Under the pieces are notes generated by a model. The model saw nothing but the letters and a program-made list of their open reading frames with translations, did not search any database and was not told the DNA's origin. Of a DNA stretch of 64,000 nucleotides, positions 18,593 to 28,915 are shown piece by piece. How positions within the stretch are numbered: the first letter of the stretch is position 1; the number at the start of each line of letters is the position of its first letter. Position numbers and translations under genes: made by a program. Source of the stretch: an uncultured Sutterella sp. (GTDB lineage: Bacteria; Pseudomonadota; Gammaproteobacteria; Burkholderiales; Burkholderiaceae_F); assembly GCA_949282745.1 (NCBI GenBank), contig CASDQM010000038.1, positions 62,001 to 126,000 on the forward strand, in the 5' to 3' direction.

Positions 18593-18668
18593 CGTCATTT
18601 TTCCCGAGAAAATGACGAACTCTTGACGGTCCGCAAATTACGCGCGTAAGAACGTCCGCAAAAATGAC
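18593..18668 (+). promoter_or_regulatory. Promoter and repeated AAAATGAC sites upstream of the reductase
   Basis: CGTCATTTT (18593-18601) and AAAATGACG (18609-18617) are perfect inverted arms 7 bases apart. A third AAAATGAC lies at 18661-18668. A -35 TTGACG (18623-18628) and a -10-like TAAGAA (18647-18652) sit between. The inverted repeat just upstream of the -35 is well placed for an activator such as the TtrR-like regulator; it may also end that regulator's transcript. Confidence 0.55.
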
Positions 18669-18734
18669 ACTCGAAAGCAAGGGGCGGCGCCGCAGCGCCG
18701 CTCTGTCGAGAGTCTTAGCAAAGGAGATGTTCTT

Positions 18735-20216
18735 ATGTCCAACGTCAACCGCCGCAGCTTCCTGAAGGTTGCCGCCGGCGTTGCCGCCGGCAGCGTCGCG
18801 GGCGTGAGCCACGCCATGGGTTCCCAGGGCGTCAAGTGGGATGAAACCCACGAAGTCATCGTGATCGGCGCGGGCGGCGCCGGCATGGCCGCCGCCGTCA
18901 AGGCCGCCCAGACGGGCGCCAAAGACGTCGTCGTCTACGAAAAGATGCCGTTCACGGGCGGCAACACCCTTGTGTCCCAGGGCTTCATCAACGCGGCCGA
19001 CCCGGTCCGCCAGCCCCGTCAAGGCATCAAGGACAGCCCCGAAAACCACATGAAGCAGACGCTCGCCGCGGGCGACTTCCGAGGCGACCCCGAACGCGTT
19101 CGCGTTCTCTGCGAAAACGCCTACGGCGCCATCACCTGGCTCGAAAGCCTCGGCATGAAGTTCAAGGACAACGTCATCCAGATCTTCGGCGCCCTCTATC
19201 CGCGCTCCCACATTCCCGCCCTCCCGAAGGGACAGGGCTACGGCACCGTCCTCACGAAGGCCGCCAACGACTTGGGCGTCAAGGTCGTCACGGGCTGGGG
19301 CCTCGTCGAAATCGTTCGCGAAAAGCCCTTTGAAGGCGACGTCGTGGGCGTGGTCGTTGAAAACGCCAAGAAGGAACGCCGCATGATCCGCGCCAAGCGC
19401 GGCGTCGTGCTCGCCGCGGGCGGCTTCTCCGCCAACGCCTATCTGCGCGAACTCCATGACCCGCGCGTCAAGGGCCTCGGCACCGACAACCTGCCGGGCG
19501 CCACGGGCGAAGCCGCGATGGCCGCCGTGCGCGTGGGCGGCTACCTGGTCGGCATGGACTTCATCCAGTCCACCCCGGGGGCTCCCGCCGGCAAGAAGAT
19601 GAAGCTTCTCCTCAACTTCAACGTGAACGGCTCGATCTACGTCGACAAGCGCGGCAACCGCATCGTCAATGAAGGCGAACGCCGCGACGTGATCCGCGAC
19701 GCCGTGCTCGCGACGCCGGAACGCTATGCCTACACGGTGTGCGACAACGAAAACTTCATGTCCTACGACGAAGTGAACCGCAACGCCATCATGAAGGGCA
19801 TCGAAATCAACGAAGCTTGGACGGCCCCGACGATCCGCGAACTCGCCCAGAAGATGGGCGTCGATCCGGACGGTCTCGAAAAGACGATCCGCCGCTACAA
19901 CGACGAATTCGTGAAGAACGGCAAGGACACGGACTTCGGCAAGACCCCGGTGAACCTCACGAAGCGCATCGAAGTCGGTCCCTTCTGGGCCTGCTACACC
20001 GGCATGACCGTTCACCACACGATGGGCGGCCTCAACACCAACGTGAAGGCTCAGTGCCTTGACTGGACCGGTGCCGTGATTCCGCGTCTCTACGCCGCGG
20101 GCGAAATCACCGGCGGCATCCACGGCACGAACCGCGTGGGCGGCAACGCCGTCCTCGACTGCTTCGTGTTCGGTCAGATCGCCGGCGAAAACGTGGCTCG
20201 TGAAAAGGCCCTCTGA
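18735..20216 (+). CDS. Tat-exported FAD-dependent enoate-type reductase (fumarate-reductase flavoprotein family)
   Basis: Periplasmic flavoprotein of 493 residues. It begins with the Tat leader SNVNRRSFLKVAAG, followed by the FAD-binding IVIGAGGAGMAAAVKAA (about 41-57). Catalytic residues of the Fcc3/UrdA family are present: Arg in NEGERRDVI, His in VHHTMGGL and Arg in HGTNRVGGNA. The position that in Fcc3 is the substrate-binding His is Thr (FIQSTPG), which argues against fumarate. There is no FMN or heme domain, so electrons must come from a separate redox partner. AAGGAG (18721-18726) sets the start. The upstream two-component genes probably control it; a strong terminator follows. Confidence 0.88.
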   Translation: MSNVNRRSFLKVAAGVAAGSVAGVSHAMGSQGVKWDETHEVIVIGAGGAGMAAAVKAAQTGAKDVVVYEKMPFTGGNTLVSQGFINAADPVRQPRQGIKDSPENHMKQTLAAGDFRGDPERVRVLCENAYGAITWLESLGMKFKDNVIQIFGALYPRSHIPALPKGQGYGTVLTKAANDLGVKVVTGWGLVEIVREKPFEGDVVGVVVENAKKERRMIRAKRGVVLAAGGFSANAYLRELHDPRVKGLGTDNLPGATGEAAMAAVRVGGYLVGMDFIQSTPGAPAGKKMKLLLNFNVNGSIYVDKRGNRIVNEGERRDVIRDAVLATPERYAYTVCDNENFMSYDEVNRNAIMKGIEINEAWTAPTIRELAQKMGVDPDGLEKTIRRYNDEFVKNGKDTDFGKTPVNLTKRIEVGPFWACYTGMTVHHTMGGLNTNVKAQCLDWTGAVIPRLYAAGEITGGIHGTNRVGGNAVLDCFVFGQIAGENVAREKAL

Positions 20217-20247
20217 TCGACAGGTCTTTTCTCTCTCCTTCCTTTAC

Positions 20248-20282
20248 GGGGCATCGCTTGACGGAGCGATGCCCCCTTTTTT
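20248..20282 (+). terminator. Intrinsic terminator after the flavin reductase
   Basis: GGGGCATCGCT (20248-20258) pairs with AGCGATGCCCC (20265-20275), an 11 bp stem followed by TTTTTT. Confidence 0.92.
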
Positions 20283-20369
20283 GTAATTTGATGACGGAAC
20301 GCATTAAATCCCAAAGAAAATGATGCACGACCGCATCGATTTCTCTATCCTCTCTTTCGTCGTCCTGAT

Positions 20370-21377
20370 TTGTCGACGGGAGGAAATGTCATGCGGCGCA
20401 CTGCCATGCAGAAATTGGAGAAGTCGGAGAATCCGGAGCTCGATCCGATGAGCTTTACGGAATTTCTGCTCGCACAGGACGAAACGGGGCTGGTCGACTG
20501 TCTGCGGAATTGGGACCGATTGGAGCCGCTCCCGCAACTGCTTTTCAAGCCCCTCGCCACCAAATGCCTCCACTATCAGACCGTGGGCGGCATGCCGGAA
20601 GCCGTGTCCGCCTAGTGCGAAAAGCGGAATCTCACGCTCGCCCGCGAGATGCAGCAAGCGATCGTTGAAAAGTTCGAAGAGGACGTTCTTCGATGCACCG
20701 ATCCCTTCGAGATTCCGAAAATCCAAAGGATTTGGCAGTCGCTGCCGCAACAACTCTCTCAAGGCAACCGCCGTTTTCTCCTGAGCGCCGTGGAACCTCG
20801 CACCAACCTGCGCAAGTACGGTTCCGCAATGGAGTGGCTCATTGCCCACCGAATGGTGAGGCGCGTTTCCCGCGTGTCGGAGCCCGGCTGTCCGTTGTCC
20901 GGCTTCATCGATCCGACCGCCTTTCGGCTGTACTTCTCGGACGTCGGTCTCTTTTCTCATCTATGCGGCATCGAACCCGCCCTTCGAGAGGGCCGTCCCG
21001 AACTTTTTCCGGCGATACGGAAATCCCTGGCCGAGCACGTCGTGTTGCAGAGCCTCGAAGCGCAGTTCGAAGAACCGTTGCATTACTGGTCGAATCCCAA
21101 GCCGCAGACGTCGGTCGACTTTCTGGCGAACCTTTCTGGCACGGTCGTCCCCATCACCGTCGACGTCGCTGGGAAGTCCCGCGCTCCGATCCCGCGGTTC
21201 TATCGGGAGCGCTACGGACCGCAGACGCCTCTTTGCGTGCGGTTCTCTTGGCGCAACCTCGGCCTCACGGGGAACCTTCTCGACATTCCGTTCTTCCTGG
21301 CGGACGAAACGCGCCGTCTGATGCTTCTCGCGCTCGAAAAGCTGAATACGGACGATAAAAACGCCTCCCTGGCGTAA
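20370..21377 (+). pseudogene. DUF4143-type ATPase remnant, N-terminal ATPase lost and one in-frame TAG
   Basis: The frame matches the C-terminal two thirds of the AAA_14/DUF4143 family: PMSFTEFLLAQDE, TVGGMPEAVSA, then after a TAG (20613-20615) and in the same frame CEKRNLTLAREMQQAI, KIQRIWQSLPQQLS, YGSAMEWLIAHRMV and FRLYFSDVGLFSHL. The Walker A/B domain that should precede residue 1 is absent. The family is widespread and often multi-copy; its role is unclear, with links to toxin-like or mobile behaviour suggested. A second member lies at 52779-54242. The stop falls in a conserved stretch (MPEAV-x-AY in relatives), as expected of decay. Confidence 0.8.
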
Positions 21378-21389
21378 CCGAAGAGGCGT
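21355..21389 (-). terminator. Intrinsic terminator for the minus-strand flavin reductase
   Basis: On the minus strand ACGCCTC (21389-21383) pairs with GAGGCGT (21367-21361) and is followed by TTTTTA. It overlaps the last codons of the DUF4143 remnant. Confidence 0.7.
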
Positions 21390-21414
21390 CCTGAAAGGGA
21401 AAGGTTGATGGCGA

Positions 21415-23319
21415 TTACTTGGCGGTCGCCGCGCCGATCCCGGCGATGCGCCCGAAGGAGAGCGCGTCCGGAATCGCGTTCGCACCGACGCGGTTCTTCC
21501 CGTGGATGCCGCCCGTCACTTCACCTGCGGCCCAGAGACCGGGGATGGGGTTGCCGGACTTGTCGAGAACCTGCGCCTTGGTGTTGATGCGGATGCCGCC
21601 CATCGTGTGGTGCACCGAGGGCGAACGCCACACCGCGTAGTAGGGGCCCTTGTCAAGCGTCACGTCTTCCATGAAGGAGGCGCGACCGAACTGCGGGTCC
21701 TTCTGCGTGCGGCACATTTCGCGCCACTCTTCGACGGTCTTCTTCAGAACCGCCGGGTCGCAGCCGATGAAGGGAGCAAGCCCTTCGATCGTGTCGGATT
21801 TAGCGATCTTGCCCTGACGGATGAGGTCCTCGACCTTGAGGCCGTACTTGTTCAAACCCTTGTCGTCGATCTGCGCGTTCGCTTCGGTCGTGAGCCAGAA
21901 AAAGTCGCCCTTGGGCTGCTTGAGAATGGCCTTGACGAGGTTGTCGCGGCGTTCGAGTTCGTTCACGAAGCGCTTGCCGTCGCGGTTGACGTACATGCTC
22001 GTGCCGGCACCGACGAGGGTCGAAGTAACGCCCGTCTGCGGGTCGCCGATGAGAAGCTGGATATATCCCATGCCGACCAAATCGGCGCCGATTTTTTCCG
22101 CCATCACGATGCCGTCGCCCGTGATCGCGGGCGAATTCGTGGTCGGGAACTTTTCGTTGAGCAAGCCGTTCCACAACTTGTCGTACTTCATGCGCATTTC
22201 GACGTTCGCGCCGAAGCCGCCCGAAGCAATGACGACGCCCTTCGTCGCGTCGATTTCAATCGTGTTGCCGTCGGCGTCGACCGCCTTCACGCCCGCCACG
22301 CGGGCGCCTTCCATCATGAGTTCGCTCGCGCGCGTCTGCATGAGGTATTCGACGGGATAGTGCTTGTCGCGGATCGTCGCTTCATAAGTCTGAATAAAGC
22401 CGAAGCCCGACTTGAAGTTCGCCGCGTCGTGCGAGCGGGGCCAAAGCGCCCCCACGTACTGCGACGAATAGTCATGCCACTGGAAGCCCATGTCCGCGAG
22501 ATGCTTCGCGGTGCCCGGAGCGAGCTTGCAGAGTTCGTAGACGAGATTGATGTCGGCTTCGTAGTCGCCCGACTTGTAGGTCTGGATCGCGTGGTATTCG
22601 GGAGAGTCGAAGACGCCCTTCGCGCCCGACTTTTCATAGGCCTCGAACTGCGCGCGCACGGTGTCGAGAAGCTTCTTGTGCGCTTCGCTCTTGGGCGTTT
22701 CGGCCACCATGTCGCGCACCATCTTCTTCTGGCCTTCGGTCATTTCGTGACGGCCTTCGAGGACCGGATCGGCGTAGTTGTAGCCGCCGCCCGCGCGCAT
22801 CGTGTTGCCACCGAGCGAAGCCGTCTTTTCGATCACGATGTCGGTCGCGTTCTTTTCCGCCGCGCCGACGGCGGCCGAGAGCCCCGCTCCGCCACCGCCG
22901 ATCACGACGACGTCGGCCTTCTTGCGGATGACCTTGCCCTGCGTCTTGGCGACGGGCGCGAGAAGCGCCGCCACGTCAAGCCCGGCCTGCGTCGCGCAGT
23001 CCTTGGCCGCGGCGAGGATCGCCTTCGAGGAGTAAGTGGCGCCCGTGAGCGCGTCGATGCCGAGCGACTGATGCTTCACGATGTTTTCGGGAAGGATACG
23101 GATGGCGGCGTCGGCGATGCCTACCGTTTCCTTGTTGTCGGTGACGCGCACCGCCGCGATCTTGCCCGCGGCGTCGACCGTCATATCAACGGTCACCGGA
23201 CCGTTGTGGCCCTGCGCCGTGGCCTTGTAGGTGCCCGCCTTGGCGGCGAGGGTCGCACCGCTCGCAAAAGCCAGAGCCGCCGCGACGGCCGTCGCCGTGA
23301 TCGTGAGTTTCGTTTTCAT
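21415..23319 (-). CDS. Sec-exported FMN/FAD reductase of the UrdA/flavocytochrome c family
   Basis: Periplasmic reductase of 634 residues. Sec leader (MKTKLTITATAVAAALAFASGATLA), FMN-binding domain about 27-112 with DALTGATYSS, the site where ApbE links FMN to Thr, then an FAD domain from about 130 (VVIGGGGAGLSAAVGAA). Catalytic residues kept: Arg in NELERRDNL, His in VHHTMGGI, Arg in HGKNRVGANA. The Fcc3 substrate His position reads YIQLLIG, so the acceptor is probably not fumarate; UrdA (urocanate) is the nearest characterised architecture. AAAGGAG seven bases before the ATG fixes the start. No apbE is in the window. The divergent MocR-type gene 127 bases away is the likely regulator. Confidence 0.9.
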   Translation of the reverse strand: MKTKLTITATAVAAALAFASGATLAAKAGTYKATAQGHNGPVTVDMTVDAAGKIAAVRVTDNKETVGIADAAIRILPENIVKHQSLGIDALTGATYSSKAILAAAKDCATQAGLDVAALLAPVAKTQGKVIRKKADVVVIGGGGAGLSAAVGAAEKNATDIVIEKTASLGGNTMRAGGGYNYADPVLEGRHEMTEGQKKMVRDMVAETPKSEAHKKLLDTVRAQFEAYEKSGAKGVFDSPEYHAIQTYKSGDYEADINLVYELCKLAPGTAKHLADMGFQWHDYSSQYVGALWPRSHDAANFKSGFGFIQTYEATIRDKHYPVEYLMQTRASELMMEGARVAGVKAVDADGNTIEIDATKGVVIASGGFGANVEMRMKYDKLWNGLLNEKFPTTNSPAITGDGIVMAEKIGADLVGMGYIQLLIGDPQTGVTSTLVGAGTSMYVNRDGKRFVNELERRDNLVKAILKQPKGDFFWLTTEANAQIDDKGLNKYGLKVEDLIRQGKIAKSDTIEGLAPFIGCDPAVLKKTVEEWREMCRTQKDPQFGRASFMEDVTLDKGPYYAVWRSPSVHHTMGGIRINTKAQVLDKSGNPIPGLWAAGEVTGGIHGKNRVGANAIPDALSFGRIAGIGAATAK

Positions 23320-23445
23320 GATTTCTCCTTTGGTCAAAGGTTTGGTCGGTCCCATGCTACGGGGAGAAATCCCAGTGCAAAAGCACCAGATTTACACGAA
23401 AAATGGAACCAGATTTCCCGAATGTCCCTTTCTCGAACAGGAACC
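23320..23445. promoter_or_regulatory. Divergent promoter region, reductase/MocR
   Basis: This 126-base, relatively AT-rich gap holds the control region of both genes. MocR/GntR regulators usually bind such shared regions. I see no clean -35/-10 pair and no perfect repeat that would define the operator. Confidence 0.4.
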
Positions 23446-24888
23446 ATGAGCCCCCTATCGAAAACACCGAGCGGCAAAACGAAATACGAAGAGGTCGCTA
23501 CGGAACTGCGCCGCCGAATCGCAGACGGCCGGTACCGCGACGGACGGCTTCCTTCGCAGCGGGTGTTGGCCGACGCCCTCGGCGTCTCGCGAAATACGCT
23601 CCTGAGCGCCCTCGCGCTCCTTGAAAAAGACGGTTGGATCGAGTCGCACGACCGTCGGCGCGCCCATCTCCTCGCGCCCGAACACGTCTTCACGCGGAAA
23701 CTGAGCGCCTTCCTGCAGGAGAGCGGCTTTCGGCCGCCCCTCATGAACAGCGCACTCGAAGGAAGAAACACCGTCCTGCGCGCCGCGGAGGACGCGATTG
23801 ACCTGTCGCTTCTCTGTCACGAGCACTGGGACGAGCACCTCAACTACGACCTCGAAGAAGCCGCCGTGCAGGCGGCGCTTCGCCGCTTTCGGCAGGGCGA
23901 AACGAACATCTATCGTACGGCGGGCATCCCTCAGCTCAAGGAGGCCCTCTGCGCGCACCTCGAACACTTCGGCATCGCCGCGCGTCCGAGCGAAATCTTC
24001 ATTGTCTCGCGGCGTCTTCAGGCCTATCGGCTCGTCGCCGAGGTGCTCCTCGGACAGGGAGCGGAACTCTGGATGCCGGAACTCTCGCTTTCGCGCTTTT
24101 ACGGCGTTGCCGAACGGCACACGGCAAGACGTCGTTTTCTGAGCGTGAGTGTAACGGGAGAGATCGACTTCGAGCCCGCGCTCTTTTCCAAGCGCCCGAA
24201 GATGCTCTTTCTCGAACCCACGCACGCCAAACCGACGGGCGCGACCATCCCCGAGACCGAACGCGAACGGTTGGTCGAAGCCGCCCGCCGTAGCAGCACC
24301 TTCCTCTTTGAGGACGCCTACTGCCGTCTCCTCGAAGGGGAGGCGCCCGCAACGCTCGCGTCGTTCGACCCCCAAAAGGAAGCCGTCATCCATCTCGGAG
24401 CCGTTCCGACGTGGCTCACGCCTCTCGGAGGATTTTCCTTCCTGCTCGCCCACGAGCGCGTGATCGAACTTCTGCGCGCTTCGGCCCGACGCGACTATCT
24501 GAACCCCGAATTTCTGACGCAGCTCACCGCCGTCGAACTGCTGCGCTCCGGGGGACTCGCCGAAATGCTTCGGCGCTTTCATGCGTTTCACCGGGAACGA
24601 CGGCGCTTCGTCTACAAGGTTCTCACCGAACGGCTCGGCAACCTTGCCCGTTGGTCCGCCGAGCAGAGTTTCGGCTGTCTGTGGCTCGACCTTTCGACGC
24701 TCGACATCGGGCGCCTGTACCGCGCTCGACGGGACGTCGACTTTCAGCCCGGGTGGCTCTACGGCGAACCCAAAAAGGACTGTCGGCACGTGATGCTGCG
24801 CTACACGATGCCGGCCGCCGACTTCGAAGAGGGCGTCGCGCGGTTTGCACGACTTTGCCGATCCGCGGAACCTTCTTTCGGAAAGTAA
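23446..24888 (+). CDS. MocR/GntR-type regulator with a degenerate aminotransferase domain
   Basis: A regulator of 480 residues. N-terminal GntR winged helix about 10-75 (KYEEVATELRRRIADGRY, LPSQRVLADALGVSRNTL), then a fold-type I aminotransferase-like domain from about 110. Family signatures remain (PTHAKPTG, FEDAYCRL), but the PLP-binding Lys segment (SK-x-L-x-P-x-LR in relatives) reads VPTWLTPLGGFSF, with neither Lys nor Arg. It therefore cannot form the usual Schiff base and may sense another ligand. Starts: ATG at 23446 after AGGA, or ATG at 23422 with no ribosome site. It is divergent from the FMN/FAD reductase and so is probably its regulator. Confidence 0.85.
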   Translation: MSPLSKTPSGKTKYEEVATELRRRIADGRYRDGRLPSQRVLADALGVSRNTLLSALALLEKDGWIESHDRRRAHLLAPEHVFTRKLSAFLQESGFRPPLMNSALEGRNTVLRAAEDAIDLSLLCHEHWDEHLNYDLEEAAVQAALRRFRQGETNIYRTAGIPQLKEALCAHLEHFGIAARPSEIFIVSRRLQAYRLVAEVLLGQGAELWMPELSLSRFYGVAERHTARRRFLSVSVTGEIDFEPALFSKRPKMLFLEPTHAKPTGATIPETERERLVEAARRSSTFLFEDAYCRLLEGEAPATLASFDPQKEAVIHLGAVPTWLTPLGGFSFLLAHERVIELLRASARRDYLNPEFLTQLTAVELLRSGGLAEMLRRFHAFHRERRRFVYKVLTERLGNLARWSAEQSFGCLWLDLSTLDIGRLYRARRDVDFQPGWLYGEPKKDCRHVMLRYTMPAADFEEGVARFARLCRSAEPSFGK

Positions 24889-24997
24889 GCGACACGGTCC
24901 TTCAACATTCTTTGTTGCAATTCCTGCCTTCCGCTCATAGCTCTTTTTTCCGTCATCCTCTAAGCTCGTAAGAAATGTGAGCATTTTCGGAGGCGTC

Positions 24998-27900
24998 ATG
25001 CGATTCAGCGTTTTCACCCTCACTCTTCTTGCCGCCGCAACGACGAGCGCTTTTGCCGCAGAGGCACAGCCCTCGGCCTGGCTTCGCGTGCAGACCGACG
25101 TTCCCTACGACGGGAAGGCGCCGCTCTACTTCAACTTCCAGCCCGACGAAGCGGTCTGCAAGAAGCAGTACGGCGACGACTGGTACGACGCATGCCGCCG
25201 CCCGATCGGCTCGCGCCTGAGAAGCGACGGGGTCGTCATGACGCCCGCGGTGCGCGGGACCTGGCGCTGGCTCTCGAGCACGCTCCTCACCTTCGAGCCC
25301 GCCGAATCCTGGCCCGCCGCTACGGAATACCGCTTCGACTTCTCGAAGCTTTCGCTCCCCGTAGGAACGAAACTCGCCGCCACGGCGTTGACGCTCAGGA
25401 CGAAGCCCCTTTCGCTTCTTTCCTCGAACGTTCGCTTCTGGGCCGACCGCACCGTCTCGGCCGCCAAGCTCGTGACGCTCGATCTGCGCTTCTCGTCGGC
25501 TCCCGAAAAGAAATCCTTCGAAAAACGCTTCGCGATGCGCCTCCCCAAGGGATTGGCACTGGAAAAGCCCTCGTTTGAGTGGACCGACGACGGCCTCGGC
25601 GTTTACGTGCGCATGGCCGTGCGGACGCTCCCCGAAGCGACGGGAACGGCCACCTTCGAGCTTCCGGGCGTCGCCGCCCGGCTCGATCAGTCCGACCAAC
25701 TCCGTCCGCGCGTCGCCAAGGGCTTCGAGTCGACAAAACTCGAGCTGCGCGTTCCGGGGAAGAACGAGCTCTTCTTCGTCGAAAACGCCCGCGTCTCCGC
25801 GTCGCGCACGGACGACTTCCGCTCCGTCTACGAACTCTCGCTCACGCCCTCGATGCGCATGACGCCCGCCGAGGTCGTCAAGAACCTGCGCGTGACGCTT
25901 TTGCCTGAAAAATGGCGCGAAGACGCCCCCGACGCCGCCGACTGGTCGCGGGCGGGCGAACTCACGGACGCCGTGCTCGCGCGCGGCACGCCCGTCAAGG
26001 TGACGCCCGTCACGTCTGCCGACCTTCCGACCGACACGGTGCGGCTCGAATTCGACGCTCCCGAACACCGCTGGGTGCACGTCTCGCTCGCCCAAGGCAC
26101 GGGGCCCGAAGGCGCCAAGCTTGCGAAGACTTGGACCGAAGTCTTCCGCACGCCCGTCCTGCGCCCGGAAATCCACTTCCTGCTCCCGGGCAACCTCATG
26201 ACGCTCTCTGGCGAGCGCACGCTTCCCTTCACGGTGCGCGGCGCCGAGCGCATCCGCGCCGAAGTTGCGAAGATCCGCGAACCCTTCGCCGCACAGGTCA
26301 TGCAGGCCTGGAACGGCTACAACGTCGTGCGCCACGCCGACGAACTCGCCGAGATTCAAACGCTCACGCCCGCGCTCGTCGCCATGAAGGAGGGCGCGTC
26401 CGTGAAGGACGGCGCCTGGAGCCGCATCGAACTCCCCGAAGCGGCGGGTCTCTACCAGATCACCCTCGCGGCCGAAGCGAAAAACAAAAAGGGCGAATGG
26501 CGCGAAGTCGCCCGCACGGTACGCACGACGCTCGTCTCCGACCGCGCACTCCTCGTCAAGGAAACGCCCGACGGCACGGTCACGCTCTTTGACGCGCGCC
26601 TCACGACGGGTGAACCCTCTTCGGGCGACGCCGTGACGCTTCTCGCCGCAAACGGCAGCGTTCTCGCCGAAGGCAAAACCGACGCCGAAGGACGCTTCTC
26701 GATCGCGGTCGACTCTTCTTGGACGCGCGACAAGAAGCCCGCGGCCCTCTTCGTGCGCGGATCGGACGGCGACCTCTCGCTTCTGTCGCTTGCCGACCCC
26801 TCGAACCTCACGGGCGCGGCCGAGCGCGGCACGGCGGGGCGTCTCACGTCCGCCGACTCGCTCCTGGGGCTCAGCTTTGCCGAACGCGGCGTCGTGCGGC
26901 CGGGCGAAACCGCGCGCTTCGGGGCGCTTGTCAAGGCCCGCGACTGGTCGGCCCTCCCCGCGGACCTTCCGCTTCGCGTGCGCCTCACGGGTCCTTCGGG
27001 CGAGGAGCTCGCCAACGAAACGGTCAAGCCGGGCGACACGGGACTCGTCGAATTCTCGTACGACACGAAGGAAACTCTCCCGAGCGGCAAGCTCGTCTTC
27101 GACCTGATCGCGGGCGACGTGACGCTCTCCACGACGGCCGTCGCGCTCGAACCCTTCGCGCCCGAAACGATGGAACTCGCGGCCGCGCCCGAAACGCACC
27201 GCGCAGGCTGGCTCGCCCCCGACGAAGCGCGCTTCGCGCTCACGATGACGGGGCTTTACGGCGGCCCCGCGGCCGAGCGCACGGTGGAGGCGAACGTCTT
27301 CACGCGCGCGGCGGGCGGCATTTATTTTGACCGGTACCCCGACTTCGTCTTCCTCGACGCGCACCCCTTTGACGCGCAGGCGGCCGACCGCAGGCTTCCC
27401 GCCCTCGTCACCAACGCCGAGGGCAAGGCTTCGCTTACGATTCCGGCCGAACACTTCTTCGGGCGCACGGCGCGCGCCCGCGTCGTGCTGCAGGGCTTCG
27501 AAGCCCCGGGACGCGTGGGGGCGACCAAGGTCGTCGAAACGCTCGTCTCCCCCGCCGAAGTGATGCTCGGTTGGCGCACGGAAGGTGCGGGAACGACCTT
27601 CCTCACGACGGGCGAAAAGGGAGCGGTGCGCATCAAACTCGTCGACCGAGATCTCCAGCCCCGCGCGGGCGAAACGCTGCGGCTCGTCCGCTCCGAACGC
27701 TCCAATGTGCGCGAACTCGTCACGACCGCCGACGGCCGCGCGGCCTTCCGTACGACCTTGCTCTTGAAGCCCGTCGACGACACGGTGGTGACGCTCGACG
27801 CCTCGGGCGAAGCCCTCGTGACGCTTCCGAGCGGCGCGGCGGGCGACTTTGTCTTCACGGCCGAAACGCAAAAGGGCGTGAAGCTGGGCGAAATCCCCTT

Positions 27901-28915
27901 CACCGTCGCCGACGCGACGCTCGAAAAGGCGGCCTTGGGCGGGAAGACTCCGTCGATTCTTCGCGTCCATCTCGACGAAAAGGAAATCCCCGCAGGCGGC
28001 ACCGTCTCCGCGTCGGTCGCCTCGCCCTTCGAGGGCTTCGGGCTTTTGACGCTGGAGAGCGACAAACTTCACGCCGCCGAGTGGGTGAAGGTGAAGGCGG
28101 GCGAAAACCGGCTTGAACTCCCCGTTCCCGCGGGCGTCGAAGGCCGCGCCTACTGGCGGCTCTCGCTCGTTCGCGCCAAGAGCGAAGACGCGCGCCTGAT
28201 CGAACCCTATGTCGAGGCGACGCTTCCCCTCTCGATTGCGCCGAAGGCGCGCGACCTCGGCCTCACGGCCAAACTGCCCGAAACGATCGAAATCCGTCCG
28301 GGCTCGGAAGGCTCGACCGAATTCAAGCTCTACGCCAAGGAAAAGGGAAAGGCCATCGTCTGGGCCGTGGACGAAGGGATTTTGTCGCTCACGAACTACC
28401 GCACGCCCGATCCCCTTTCGAGACTGCTTCTCGACCGCGCGCTTGAAGTGGGAACGCGCCAGACACTCTCGCGCCTCATGCCCGAAGGCTTCCCCTATGC
28501 GCAGAAACTCCCCGCCTTCGGCGGCGACCTCGTCGCAGAGGCTTCCAGAGCGCTTGCCAATCCCTTCGGCACGGTCTACGACGCGCCCGCCCTCTGGTGG
28601 AGCGGCATCGTTTCGGTGGGTCCCGAAGGCACGCCCCTCAAGATGACGCTCCCCGAAGGCTTTGCGGGACGCGTGCGCCTCATGGCGGTGGGCGCTTCGG
28701 ACGACAAGGCAGGAAGCTTCGCGGACGACGTGACGGTCACGGCGCCCGTCCTCCTTCGCATTCCCGCGCCCAACACCTTCTATGAAGGGGACGCGGTGGA
28801 TCTCCCCGTTCGGATCACGAACACGACCGGGAAGATCCTCGAAGGGACGCTCACCCTCAAGGGCGAACTTCTCGCCGAACCCGTTTCGAAGAAGATTGCG
28901 CTCGGGGCGGGCTAA
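24998..28915 (+). pseudogene. Bacterial alpha-2-macroglobulin, N-terminal part ending at an in-frame TAA
   Basis: Large envelope protein with Sec leader MRFSVFTLTLLAAATTSAFA and many macroglobulin beta domains; bacterial family members trap proteases and work with PBP1C. The frame stops at TAA (28913-28915) after KKIALGAG, but continues without a break as TRTETVRVTATRLGRFTL to 30487. The two parts together would be about 1829 residues, near the family's usual size. The join lies just after the macroglobulin domain that precedes the helical thioester-type domain, so the truncated product would lack that domain. The ATG at 24998 follows CGGAGG. The leader has no lipobox. Confidence 0.75.

Noticed and set aside
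21502..23445. Upstream extension of the MocR-type gene giving a 1128-residue protein
   Set aside because: The extra 640 codons are antisense to the flavin reductase and low in complexity. The true N-terminus is the GntR domain at 23422/23446.
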